NCBI RefSeq assembly: GCF_017312725.1
Contig: NZ_BOPO01000008.1
Location: forward strand, 1 to 64,000
Source: Actinocatenispora comari
Lineage (GTDB): Bacteria; Actinomycetota; Actinomycetes; Mycobacteriales; Micromonosporaceae
Length of the DNA: 64,000 nucleotides
Direction of reading: 5' to 3'
In this document: piece after piece, positions 52,791 to 59,861 of the stretch
How the letters are laid out: each line of letters starts with the position of its first letter
How positions within the stretch are numbered: the first letter of the stretch is position 1
The notes under the pieces: generated by a model
Databases searched by the model: none
What the model saw: only the letters and a program-made list of their open reading frames with translations
What the model was told of the DNA's origin: nothing
Program-made: the position numbers and the translations under genes

Positions 52791-54389
52791 TCAGCCCTCC
52801 TGCTCGGTGTCGTCGGTGGCGGGAGTCGGTACCGGGTCGCGGCGTGGCTTGAACCGCACGGTGGTCATGGACAGGTCGGAGATGGTCTCGTCGTCGATCC
52901 AGGCCCACTTGACCCGGCGCGGCAGCGCACCCTCAGCCAGCAGCCACGACACACCCCGGTTCGCGAGATCGATGTCGGTTGCCGAGTAGCCCTGCCTCGC
53001 CCAGCCTTCGCCGAGGATCACGTCGGAGGAGGCGAGGGTGGTGGTGCGGTAGGCGGTGCGCATGCTGAACAGGTCCCGCAGCGAGGTCGGTACCACGTCG
53101 GAGGTCGGCCGCTGGGTCGCGAACACCGGGATGATCCCGGCCGCCCGGAAGCGGGACACGATGTCGCGGGCCGCCTTGGCGAACGGGCCATTCGTCGTGC
53201 CGATCACAGAGGTGTGGTAGGCCAACTCGTCGATGAACAAGACCCAGAGCGGGATGCCCTCGCCCTCAGCGATCTCGCGAGTGAGCTTGCGTTGCACGCC
53301 TGGGAGCTTTTCGAGCAGCGCGAGCCGCCGGTCACCTTCGGCCCGAACCATGTTCAGCACCTCGAGCGCGTCGTCGGGGTCCGCGTAGGCGTAGGCAGTG
53401 GCGCGGTCGGCCCACGGGGCGAACTGGACCCGGTTGGGATCAATGAACAGCAGCTCTGCGTCCGGGGACTTGGCCGCATGGCAGGTGATGACCTGCTCAC
53501 CCGACGACTTCCCGGAGCCAGGCTCACCGGCCAGGAAGATCTGACGCTCGACCATCGAGAGCCGCACCGGGTCGCCGTTCTCGTCCATCCCGATGTGGAC
53601 CGGGTCCCACATCGAGAGCGCGTCGTGATCCAGGCCGTCCCAACGGATCGCGGACGTGGCGGCCAGCGGGTCACGGCGCACCACATCGACGGTGACCAGA
53701 TCCGACCGGTTCGGGTCGCGCACGATGCGCACGTCGCGGGACTTGGCAGCGGCCCGCAGTTCCTCGGCGCGGGTGTCGAGCAGCTCGGCGGACTGGCCCG
53801 GCTTGCAGACCAGCGTCATGCGCTCCCCGACCGGGGTGGTGCGCACCTTGCGGATGCGGGGCAGCTTGCCGGCGTTGTTCTCGAACCGGACACCGGTCAG
53901 GCCGTCCCGCATCTGCCGCACCACTCGGGCACGGGCACGCATCCCTGCCGCCCACAGCAGCACCCGGCCCACCCGGTGACGACGCAGCACCGTGCGCAGA
54001 CCCACGAGCCACGTATGCGCGGCGGCGATCCGCAGCAGCGCCCGACCGAACGGGTTACCGGCGAGCCGATCGGCACGCTTCCCGATCGTGGGAGCGGCCT
54101 TACCCACGGCCGCGTAGAGCAGGCGCAGCACGAGCAACACGGCGAGGATCGAGCCGAGGACCTTGCCGGCGGTCACCGGCGAGCCCAGCCAGTTCCACAG
54201 CCTCAGCCACACCCAGACGCCGCAGCCGATCAGCAGCAGCTCGACGCGGAACAGGTACGCCGTGCGGAAGAGCCGGCCGATACCGCGACCCAGCGCGGCA
54301 ACGAACTCGATCGTGGCCGCAGCACGCGGGAACAGCCGCTCAGCCGCAGTTCCCTGCCGCTCCGTGACGGTCTTGTTTCTGCCGCTCAT
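52791..54389 (-). CDS. FtsK/SpoIIIE-type conjugative DNA translocase (TraSA-like)
   Basis: A 532-residue membrane ATPase. Two or three helices near the N-terminus (about 45-110) precede the motor. The motor has Walker A LAGEPGSGKSSG (about 288-299), Walker B LWVLFIDELAYH (about 385-396) and the FATQRPTSDVVP motif, ending with a DNA-contacting region. In AICEs this single protein moves double-stranded DNA between mycelia. Its ATG overlaps the stop of the small gene upstream by 4 nt. Confidence 0.93.
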   Translation of the reverse strand: MSGRNKTVTERQGTAAERLFPRAAATIEFVAALGRGIGRLFRTAYLFRVELLLIGCGVWVWLRLWNWLGSPVTAGKVLGSILAVLLVLRLLYAAVGKAAPTIGKRADRLAGNPFGRALLRIAAAHTWLVGLRTVLRRHRVGRVLLWAAGMRARARVVRQMRDGLTGVRFENNAGKLPRIRKVRTTPVGERMTLVCKPGQSAELLDTRAEELRAAAKSRDVRIVRDPNRSDLVTVDVVRRDPLAATSAIRWDGLDHDALSMWDPVHIGMDENGDPVRLSMVERQIFLAGEPGSGKSSGEQVITCHAAKSPDAELLFIDPNRVQFAPWADRATAYAYADPDDALEVLNMVRAEGDRRLALLEKLPGVQRKLTREIAEGEGIPLWVLFIDELAYHTSVIGTTNGPFAKAARDIVSRFRAAGIIPVFATQRPTSDVVPTSLRDLFSMRTAYRTTTLASSDVILGEGWARQGYSATDIDLANRGVSWLLAEGALPRRVKWAWIDDETISDLSMTTVRFKPRRDPVPTPATDDTEQEG

Positions 54390-54583
54390 GACGCCCTCCG
54401 AGAACCACGCCGGTCCGGGTCAACCACCCAGGCCGGATCCACCGCGAACAGACCGTCCTGACTTGCGCACGACGGACAGAGCCCGTCCTCTGACAGCGCC
54501 ATGGGCGCCTCAGCGACCCCGCACTGACCGCACCGGCGGTTCTTGACCCGAGCCGGCGCCTTGACATGCGATGAGCGCTTCAC
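54386..54583 (-). CDS. 65-residue Cys-rich miniprotein
   Basis: A GTG at 54583 opens a 65-codon frame with RRCGQCGVAE and LCPSCASQDG, two CxxC pairs about 20 residues apart, again a zinc-ribbon pattern. Start and stop overlap both neighbours (GTGA and ATGA). Such small zinc-ribbon proteins upstream of traSA-type genes recur in actinomycete elements, but their role is not known to me. Confidence 0.6.
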   Translation of the reverse strand: MKRSSHVKAPARVKNRRCGQCGVAEAPMALSEDGLCPSCASQDGLFAVDPAWVVDPDRRGSRRAS

Positions 54584-54759
54584 CGTCGACCACCGCCCGA
54601 CGAACCGGCCCGCCTGCCACTGTCCGAACTGGACAGAGCGGCGAACTCATCGGCATGCTCGGCGTACCAGCGGCGTGCCTGCTCGGCACTGGCCTCCGAG
54701 CCCGGGGCGGTACGCAGCAGATCGCGCACAGCCTTGTCGTGCAAACGATCTCGGCGCAT
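54580..54759 (-). CDS. 59-residue element protein
   Basis: An ATG at 54759 begins MRRDRLHDKAVRDLLRTAPG, a basic helical start, followed by an acidic helix (SAEQARRWYAEHADEFAALSS) and a Gly/Ser/Arg tail. It overlaps the next gene as GTGA and the previous one at a single base. The unbroken chain of overlaps is the main support. Function unknown. Confidence 0.5.
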   Translation of the reverse strand: MRRDRLHDKAVRDLLRTAPGSEASAEQARRWYAEHADEFAALSSSDSGRRAGSSGGGRR

Positions 54760-54986
54760 CAGCGATCACCGCCCCGAAGGCGCGCAGCCTCGCCACGAGC
54801 GCGACGCGCCATCTCCGCAGCCTCGGCCGCGTCTGCGCCCAGTTCGTTCGGCTCGGTCGCGATCCGCTCCGAGACTCGCGCCTTGAGGTCGTAGTACGCG
54901 GCGCGCTCCTCTGCCGAGGCACCAGGCTTGGGGATCGAAGCGATCAGTTCGTCGATGTCCCGCGAGATAGACCGCCGCGTCCCCAT
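54759..54986 (-). CDS. 75-residue helical element protein
   Basis: A highly charged 75-residue protein that should be mostly alpha-helical: SRDIDELIASIPKPGASAEERAAYYDLKARVSERIATEP and then AAEAAEMARRARGEAARL. It could form a coiled-coil dimer. The start at 54986 overlaps the stop of the Cys-rich gene upstream. Function unknown. Confidence 0.55.
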   Translation of the reverse strand: MGTRRSISRDIDELIASIPKPGASAEERAAYYDLKARVSERIATEPNELGADAAEAAEMARRARGEAARLRGGDR

Positions 54987-55180
54987 CAGCGATCACCACC
55001 GATGCGCGACCGAGCGACGCCCTTGGTGGTGGACGACACCGACCAGGCGTCGACCGACCATGCACACTCGTCGCACAGCCAGGCACCCGGCGGCATCGCA
55101 GACAACGACCCGCAGTTGGCGCAGTAGTCCCAGAATGACCGGTCCTCAGCCCGACTCCGGGCACGGGTTACCGTGGGCAT
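54986..55180 (-). CDS. 64-residue Cys-rich miniprotein
   Basis: A 64-residue protein with DYCANCGSLS and LCDECAWSVD, two CxxC pairs 16 residues apart, and a Trp-rich core (zinc-ribbon pattern). The ATG at 55180 gives the most compact protein; a longer frame would read through a hairpin and is rejected. It is the first gene of the run that ends with the translocase and Spd genes. Confidence 0.6.
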   Translation of the reverse strand: MPTVTRARSRAEDRSFWDYCANCGSLSAMPPGAWLCDECAWSVDAWSVSSTTKGVARSRIGGDR

Positions 55181-55219
55181 GACAGCCCGACCTCCCTTGT
55201 GAGGTGTGGGGTGTTGGAA

Positions 55220-55269
55220 GACGCGGGACGGGCGATCGTTCTTGGCGGAAGGGACGCCCGCCCCGCGTC
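55220..55269 (-). terminator. Strong hairpin between two element genes
   Basis: A 15-bp stem with one mismatch (55220-55234 with 55255-55269) and 20-nt loop stands 3 nt after the stop of the 145-residue gene. It should terminate or attenuate transcripts before the transfer-gene run and so separate control of the two. Confidence 0.6.
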
Positions 55270-55272
55270 GCT

Positions 55273-55710
55273 CTACTTGACCGGCGACAGCGGCTTCTCG
55301 CCGCTCTTGCTCGCCACCTGCGCAGCGGTCATCGGCGCGACCATCTCCCGCGCCTTCAGCGACCACGCGACCTTGTAGCGACCCTGCATGACCTCGGTGA
55401 CATACGCCCGCGCGGTCATCCCGACGAACTCCACCGGCCGGATCGACTCGAAGCCCGGCAGGCCCGGCGGCGGCACCGGCTGCAGCTCGGACAAGATCTT
55501 GACCTTGACCGACTTCGACGGACCCTTGACCGCCGGGTCCGCGTCCATCACGGTCACCTGCCACACCGGCAGGCCGGTCTCCTTGTCGATCTCCTGCCGA
55601 CCGGTCGACTTGCCGCCCTCGAACTGCATGACCTGCTCGACGTCGGTCGTCACGGCCGCGCCGTGCGCGAATACCAACGAGAAGTCGATCGGCAGCGCGT
55701 CCCTGATCAT
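55273..55710 (-). CDS. 145-residue element protein (conserved AICE regulator-like)
   Basis: A beta-rich protein: ALPIDFSLVFAHGAAVTTDVEQVM, then GRQEIDKETGLPVWQVTVMDADP and PVEFVGMTARAYV. The segment DKETGLPVWQVTV and its surroundings resemble a small protein often found upstream of the transfer genes of Streptomyces integrated plasmids, sometimes called a replication/transfer accessory. The ATG at 55710 was chosen for the AGGAG 8 nt before it; an upstream ATG at 55728 lacks one. A possible promoter (TTGACA complement at 55788-55793) precedes it. Confidence 0.65.
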   Translation of the reverse strand: MIRDALPIDFSLVFAHGAAVTTDVEQVMQFEGGKSTGRQEIDKETGLPVWQVTVMDADPAVKGPSKSVKVKILSELQPVPPPGLPGFESIRPVEFVGMTARAYVTEVMQGRYKVAWSLKAREMVAPMTAAQVASKSGEKPLSPVK

Positions 55711-55960
55711 TCGCCCAACTCCTGTCATCACGCCCGAACCGCCTGAGTCCGGGAACAAGAGCAATACTGCGCTGATCGCTGGCGCCATGTCAAGCAATTG
55801 CGAGAAATTTCGAGTAGGGTGAGCTTGCCAGGTTCCAATACCGCAGGTCACGCCCCGGTTGCTTCGCAGCGCCGGGGCGATTGCGTGCTCGTGCGCGACG
55901 TGCGACCATCGGTGGGTCAGGAGCAAGTACCTTCGTAAATCGGACAGAAGGTGACCGCAG

Positions 55961-56164
55961 ATGTGGGACCTGGAATTCCTCTGGAAGGACGTCCACTCGG
56001 GCGGCGGTGGGTGCCCCGCGCTCTACCGCACCGAAGGCGGCTACGTCGTCCAGGGCGTCAAGCTTGACGACGAGACTCGGCAGCAGCTTCGGCAACTCGC
56101 CGACAACGAGGACGGCGTGTTCGTACCGGCCAACGTCCTCGACAGGCTGCGGGAGCTGGGTTAG
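55961..56164 (+). CDS. 67-residue protein of the regulator cassette
   Basis: A small acidic protein: MWDLEFLWKDVHSGGGGCPALYRTEGGYVVQGVKL, then DDETRQQLRQLADNEDGVFVPANVLDRLREL. It has one Cys and a C-terminal helix. Similar short proteins precede DUF6879 genes in other actinomycetes. It starts the rightward cassette, 2 nt before the DUF6879 gene, so the two are co-translated. Confidence 0.7.
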   Translation: MWDLEFLWKDVHSGGGGCPALYRTEGGYVVQGVKLDDETRQQLRQLADNEDGVFVPANVLDRLRELG

Positions 56165-56166
56165 TC

Positions 56167-56709
56167 ATGCGCCCGCTCACCGATGAAGACTTCGCCCGGT
56201 CGTTGGCGACGTTCAGCCACACCGCGTTTCGGCTCGAGCTTCAGCCCGTCTACTCCGAGCCGAGCGAGCATGACACCGTCGCGAAGTTCGTCAGCGGCGA
56301 GCCTGAGGTACCGACGACGGTCGAGGGGCTCCGGCAGTGGTTCGCTCAGGTCTCTGAGCAGACGGCGGCCGGCAAGCGCATCGAACGGGTACGCGTTCAG
56401 GAAGACCCTCCGACCGACTACCAGCGCTGGGAGCGCTGGATCGGTGCGTGGAATATCAAGGCTGGCGAGACGCTTCGCTACATGACGAGGGCCACCGCGC
56501 ATGGGGTGGGGCTCTTGCCAGCCGCCGGGGACCGCGATTGGTGGTTGCTCGACTCGGATCGGCTCATCGTCATGTACTTCGACGACGCCGGACACCGGAT
56601 CCGCAACGAGCTGATCACGGACCCCGAGGCTGTGGTGCAGGCGTGCGCGTGGCGGGACCTGGCAGTCCACTACAGCGTTCCGGATCAGGTCCGGGACATC
56701 GCCGCCTGA
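56167..56709 (+). CDS. DUF6879 family protein
   Basis: A 180-residue protein. The pattern FRLELQPVYSEPSEHDTVAKFVSGEPEVPT, then GLRQWFAQVSEQTAAGKRIERVRVQEDPPTDYQRWERW and DWWLLDSDRLIVMYFDDAGHRI is that of DUF6879, a family found beside HTH/DUF5753 regulators. It is cytosolic, with no catalytic motif that I can see. Base composition is lower in GC than the flanks. Confidence 0.8.
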   Translation: MRPLTDEDFARSLATFSHTAFRLELQPVYSEPSEHDTVAKFVSGEPEVPTTVEGLRQWFAQVSEQTAAGKRIERVRVQEDPPTDYQRWERWIGAWNIKAGETLRYMTRATAHGVGLLPAAGDRDWWLLDSDRLIVMYFDDAGHRIRNELITDPEAVVQACAWRDLAVHYSVPDQVRDIAA

Positions 56710-56721
56710 GGAGTACAGCAC

Positions 56722-57585
56722 GTGACACCGATCGAGGAACTACTGACCCAGCCCGGGGGTCTGAGCGACCGCCTGCGTGCACTTCGTACGCAGGCGGGGC
56801 TCAGCGGCAAGGAACTCGCCGAAGCCTGCGGCTGGCAGCCGTCGCGCGTCTCGAAGATCGAGAACGGCAAGCAGATGCCCACGGCGGAAGACATCGACAC
56901 GTGGGCCGAGATCTGCCACGCCGACGCCGAGGCGCGGGAACATCTACTGCGCGCGTTGGTCGAGGCGCAGACCGACCACCGCGACTTCAAGCGGCGAATG
57001 CGCCGAGGTCAGGCGGCAGTCCAGAAGACCTACAACGAGCTCGTTCGTGACTCCAAGGTCATCGGGCACTTCGAGACGGCCTGGATTCCGGGCTTGGTCC
57101 AGACGCCTGACTACGCGCGCCGAGCCCTCACTGAGATGACCGAGCTGCACGACCTTGATATCAACGACGTCGACCAGGCCGTCGCGGTGCGCATGCAGCG
57201 GCAGCAGATGATCTACGACAGCTCGAAGCGGTTCGAGTTCCTGCTTGCTGAGCCTGTGCTGCGCTGGGTTCTTGGCCCGGCGAGCGTGCACCGTGGCCAG
57301 CTCGATCGGTTGCAGACCATCATCGGCATGCCGAACATCCGGTTCGGCGTAGTCCCGATGGGCGTTCCGCTGCCGACCGTGCCGCAGAACTCGTTCCAGA
57401 TCTACGACGACGTGGTGATCGTCGAGACGTTCCTCGGTGAGACCACCTACCGCGACCAGGACGCGCAGCTCTACATCCGAGTCATGGAGCGGCTGTGGCA
57501 GGAGGCAGCGACCGGCGAGGATGCCCGCGCGCTGGTGCTCCGGGCCGTCAACGACCTGCCGCCCGATGACGAGGCGAAGCGATGA
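56722..57585 (+). CDS. XRE-type HTH regulator with DUF5753 domain
   Basis: A 287-residue regulator. The N-terminal HTH is LSDRLRALRTQAGLSGKELAEACGWQPSRVSKIENGKQMP (about 10-52). The rest is DUF5753, with FETAWIPGLVQTPDYARRAL (about 115) and ILAEPVLRW/PNIRFGVVPMG-like segments. These WhiJ/Scr1-type proteins pair with a small neighbour and often govern development or act like the antitoxin side of a pair. It follows DUF6879 by 12 nt. Confidence 0.9.
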   Translation: MTPIEELLTQPGGLSDRLRALRTQAGLSGKELAEACGWQPSRVSKIENGKQMPTAEDIDTWAEICHADAEAREHLLRALVEAQTDHRDFKRRMRRGQAAVQKTYNELVRDSKVIGHFETAWIPGLVQTPDYARRALTEMTELHDLDINDVDQAVAVRMQRQQMIYDSSKRFEFLLAEPVLRWVLGPASVHRGQLDRLQTIIGMPNIRFGVVPMGVPLPTVPQNSFQIYDDVVIVETFLGETTYRDQDAQLYIRVMERLWQEAATGEDARALVLRAVNDLPPDDEAKR

Positions 57586-57758
57586 CCTGCCAGCGCTGCG
57601 GTGCGACGAATGCGACCAGGTGCGCCGACCCGCTGCTCGATGCGATGAGCCGAGTCACCGCTGAGATCGCACTCTGCCCCGCCTGCTACGAGGAGCGCTC
57701 CACCGGGGCGAGCCTCAGCCCGCAGCGCCCGCCGCTCAGCGGCCCGTCGCCCCGTTGA
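57582..57758 (+). CDS. 58-residue Cys-rich miniprotein of the cassette
   Basis: An ATG at 57582 overlaps the stop of the HTH gene (ATGA). The product has TCQRCGATNATRC and LCPACYEE, two CxxC pairs about 28 residues apart, and a Pro/Ser tail; a zinc ribbon is likely. The overlap supports it as a real fourth member of the cassette. Function unknown. Confidence 0.6.
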   Translation: MTCQRCGATNATRCADPLLDAMSRVTAEIALCPACYEERSTGASLSPQRPPLSGPSPR

Positions 57759-57780
57759 AACTTTCATCACGAGATCAAGG

Positions 57781-57822
57781 CGGCCCGCACGCGGGCCGCA
57801 GCGCCGGCCGCTCGGCCGGCGC
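57781..57822 (+). terminator. Two consecutive perfect hairpins after the cassette
   Basis: An 8-bp inverted repeat (57781-57788 with 57791-57798) is followed by a 10-bp one (57801-57810 with 57813-57822). Together they form a likely terminator 23 nt after the last cassette gene. Confidence 0.6.
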
Positions 57823-58310
57823 CACGCCCACACCTCCGGCGCGGCGCACGCCGCCCGGCAGCCGGCGCCCGAACGACAGCGGCCCGCACCCTCCGTTGAT
57901 GATCATCAACGAGGATGCGGGCCGTCTGCATGCTGGCCGCACGGTCTTTGCCTCCGGCGGGGGGCTCCGGCTCCAGGATGGGGGAGGAGTCCACGCGGGT
58001 GCCGGATCGTGGGTGGCTGGCGGCTCCCATCCCGCCTACCGACGACCCAGGCGATGCCGTAGCAGACCGCGACCAGGGCGCCAAGGTCGTTCGTCCGGTA
58101 GGGCGCTCCACCTTGGCGCCCTGGCCACGGCCCGCTACCCCGAGGGTGGGTCGACGGCAGACGGGATGGGAGAAGAACCGTAGGTGTGCGTGGGCTTGAC
58201 ATCATCGGTTGACATCAACGGCGCCGGACGACGGCGGATCGTCTGACACGCCGAGGGAGCGGCACCTGCGAGGTCGGACGGTGCGAGACGACGGCGGACG
58301 GGCCGGGTGT
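57823..58310. other. Gene-free palindromic segment next to attR (candidate origin or transfer site)
   Basis: About 490 nt without a convincing gene. At 57894-57911 is the perfect 18-bp palindrome CGTTGATGATCATCAACG. It extends with one bulge and one mismatch to a 45-bp inverted repeat (57880-57924) whose outer 9-bp arms are again perfect. A second inverted repeat pairs 58073-58087 with 58110-58124 (15 bp, perfect). A 12-bp direct repeat (gacgacggcgga) lies at 58227 and 58287. This is the element's only long structured gap and is the best place for a replication or transfer site. Confidence 0.6.
58197..58219. promoter_or_regulatory. Right arm-type repeat (two TGACATCA boxes, 13-bp step)
   Basis: TGACATCA occurs at 58197 and 58210. 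The 23-bp stretch matches 48276-48298 with one mismatch and has the same orientation. It lies 92 bp inside attR, whereas its partner lies 54 bp inside attL. Confidence 0.6.
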
Positions 58311-58363
58311 GCCTTACAAGCGAGGGGTCGCAGGTTCGAACCCTGCCGCGCCCACCACCCGGC
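58311..58363. repeat. attR: 53-bp attachment repeat (tRNA-Val 3' fragment)
   Basis: An exact copy of 48170-48222. It contains the 3' half of tRNA-Val without the 5' half, so it is not a functional tRNA gene. It marks the right end of the element. Confidence 0.95.
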
Positions 58364-58384
58364 GGTTCCCGATATGTTCGGGCC

Positions 58385-58648
58385 GTGACTTGGGAGCCCT
58401 CGCCGCATCCGGCGAACGCCGTGCACAGCCGGGACGAGCTCGCCGCGTTCGTCCGTTCGCTCCGGGAAGACTTCGACCGCCGGGGCGACGAGTGGGAGAA
58501 CGCCACGCTCGACCGGTTCCTCGCCGCGCTCGCCTCGTGGATCAACAGCTCACCCGGTTGGTACCGGAACTTCGGGCAGGAGATGCCGGAGTCCGGTGAC
58601 TGGACGTTCTTCGCGCGGGCGCTGGCGGCGGCGGTCGTCTACGAGTGA
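58385..58648 (+). CDS. DUF7660-like small protein
   Basis: An 87-residue acidic protein: HSRDELAAFVRSLREDFDRRGDEWENATLDRFLAALASWINSSPGWY and then MPESGDWTFFARALAAAVVYE. The pattern ELaaFvrsLreDf...WENatLdrFLeAlasW fits the DUF7660 family. The GTG at 58385 lies just outside attR; longer frames would translate the tRNA fragment and are rejected. It belongs to the chromosome next to the insertion. Function unknown. Confidence 0.75.
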   Translation: MTWEPSPHPANAVHSRDELAAFVRSLREDFDRRGDEWENATLDRFLAALASWINSSPGWYRNFGQEMPESGDWTFFARALAAAVVYE

Positions 58649-58965
58649 GCAACCGTGCGCCGGTGTGCGGCGATCGCACCGGCGAGCGGGACACGGGGTG
58701 GTCATGGTGAAGCCGTGATCGGGTGCGAGGCGGCCGGGTGGGCCTCGATGGCGGTGGCCCTGGTCTGTGCGGTGATCACCAGGCGGTGCAGGACGACCGG
58801 TGCAGAGGTCCTGGCGCTGGTCCTGATCGACGTGGCCGGCGCCGAGCGGCGCGTCCAGCGCCGCACCTGCGGCTGAGCGGCGGGCGGTCGCGTCGAGTGC
58901 CGCGCCAGCGGCGGAAGCGACCAGCACGCGTCGCGTCGACCAGCCCGGAGGCGTCGTCGCCGCCC
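58649..58965. other. Gap without a clear gene
   Basis: A 317-nt gap. A rightward frame at 58655-58876 (73 codons, GTG start) has good third-position GC and a hydrophobic middle (VIGCEAAGWASMAVALVCAVI), but no SD and no recognisable family. I do not call it a gene. No clear terminator was found. Confidence 0.4.
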
Positions 58966-59700
58966 TCACGGGTCCAGTAGCGGTACCAGGTCGGGCAGCG
59001 AACCCACGGACGTGTCGGCCTGTGCGCGGAGTCGGGGAAGATCGTGGGGAGCGAGCCTGGCCGGTGCTTCCTCCGCCAAGACCACCAGGCCGAATCCGGC
59101 GGCCCGCGCGCCGTCGAGTTCGTTGCTGCCGCCGTCTCCCACGTAGGCAGCGCTCGCGGCGGAGACCCCGAGCCGGTCGAGGATCCGTGCGTACGCGGCC
59201 GGGTCGGGTTTGCACACGCCGATCTCGTGGGAGAAGGCGACGGCGTCGAACAGCGGGGCAAGCGGGCATCGGTCCCAGGCCCGTAGCTCCAGGGCGTGCG
59301 TGTTGCTCAACACGCCGAGGTGCAGTCCCCGCTGGCGCAGCGCCACGAGCGTTTCCGTCGTCGATGGCGGAGGAGCGAGCAGGGCCTCTCGGCGGGTGAG
59401 ATCCCAGTCCGCATCGATCCTGGACAGGTCGGCGTCGGTGACCGGGGAGCCGAGGTCCGCGGCGACGGCGCGCACCCACGCCAGCTCCGGCGCGAGGCCG
59501 TCGGCGGCTGCGCCGGCCCGGCCGGCTTCGAGGGCGGGTTCGAACGCGTCCCACCGGGTGGCGACGTCCGCCGCGTCGACGCCGAGCGTACGGGCGAGCC
59601 AGCCGGTTCGGCCGGTGCCGCCGGGGTAGGCGCCCGGATGCACGAGCGTGAAGAGCAGGTCGAAGACGATCGCATCCAGCGGCACCGCGCGCTCCGGCAT
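58966..59700 (-). CDS. HAD-superfamily hydrolase
   Basis: A 244-residue HAD protein. Motif I reads AIVFDLLFTLV (nucleophile Asp about 13), motif II LGVLSNTHALELR (about 128), motif III Lys in GVCKPDPAAY (about 160) and motif IV YVGDGGSNELDGARAAGF (about 190). The acid/base Asp two residues after the nucleophile is replaced by Leu, so ordinary phosphatase chemistry may be weak. The cap is of the helical C1 type. Related proteins are annotated as haloacid dehalogenase-like or phosphoglycolate phosphatase-like; the substrate is unknown. Confidence 0.87.
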   Translation of the reverse strand: MPERAVPLDAIVFDLLFTLVHPGAYPGGTGRTGWLARTLGVDAADVATRWDAFEPALEAGRAGAAADGLAPELAWVRAVAADLGSPVTDADLSRIDADWDLTRREALLAPPPSTTETLVALRQRGLHLGVLSNTHALELRAWDRCPLAPLFDAVAFSHEIGVCKPDPAAYARILDRLGVSAASAAYVGDGGSNELDGARAAGFGLVVLAEEAPARLAPHDLPRLRAQADTSVGSLPDLVPLLDP

Positions 59701-59861
59701 GGCCGGAGGCTACCAACCTCATCGGAAACGAGCGCCGCGCCGAGCCGTGCGGGCACGTGCGGCGATCCTGACAGGTACGCGGTGGGCGAGGGTCGCGGCC
59801 GAGCCGGCCGGCGGCCGTCGGGTCGTACCGCCTGGTTGGCGCGGCTGGTTAGGGTGGCGCG

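Larger units (their letters stand above)
48170..58363. mobile_element. AICE-type integrative conjugative element in tRNA-Val
   Basis: Perfect 53-bp direct repeats (48170-48222 and 58311-58363) bound a block whose excised circle would be 10,141 bp. Int and Xis sit at the tRNA end. A RepSA-like initiator, an SpdB-like protein and an FtsK-type translocase follow. This set is the hallmark of pSAM2-like elements, which excise, replicate by rolling circle and transfer double-stranded DNA. No VirB4/T4SS genes or relaxase are seen, as expected for AICEs. All core genes look intact. Local GC is a little lower than in the flanks, especially at 55700-57600. Confidence 0.93.

Noticed and set aside
57755-58183. 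A 142-codon rightward open frame in the gap before attR
   Set aside because: No SD, no recognisable domain, biased Gly/Arg content, and it runs through the strong inverted repeats.
58307-58384. Frames extending the DUF7660-like gene leftward through the attR tRNA fragment
   Set aside because: The extra codons translate a tRNA-Val piece that arrived with the element; the GTG at 58385 is the first sensible start outside attR.
58655-58876. A 73-codon rightward frame with good third-position GC
   Set aside because: No ribosome-binding site and no family resemblance; kept only as a note on the gap.
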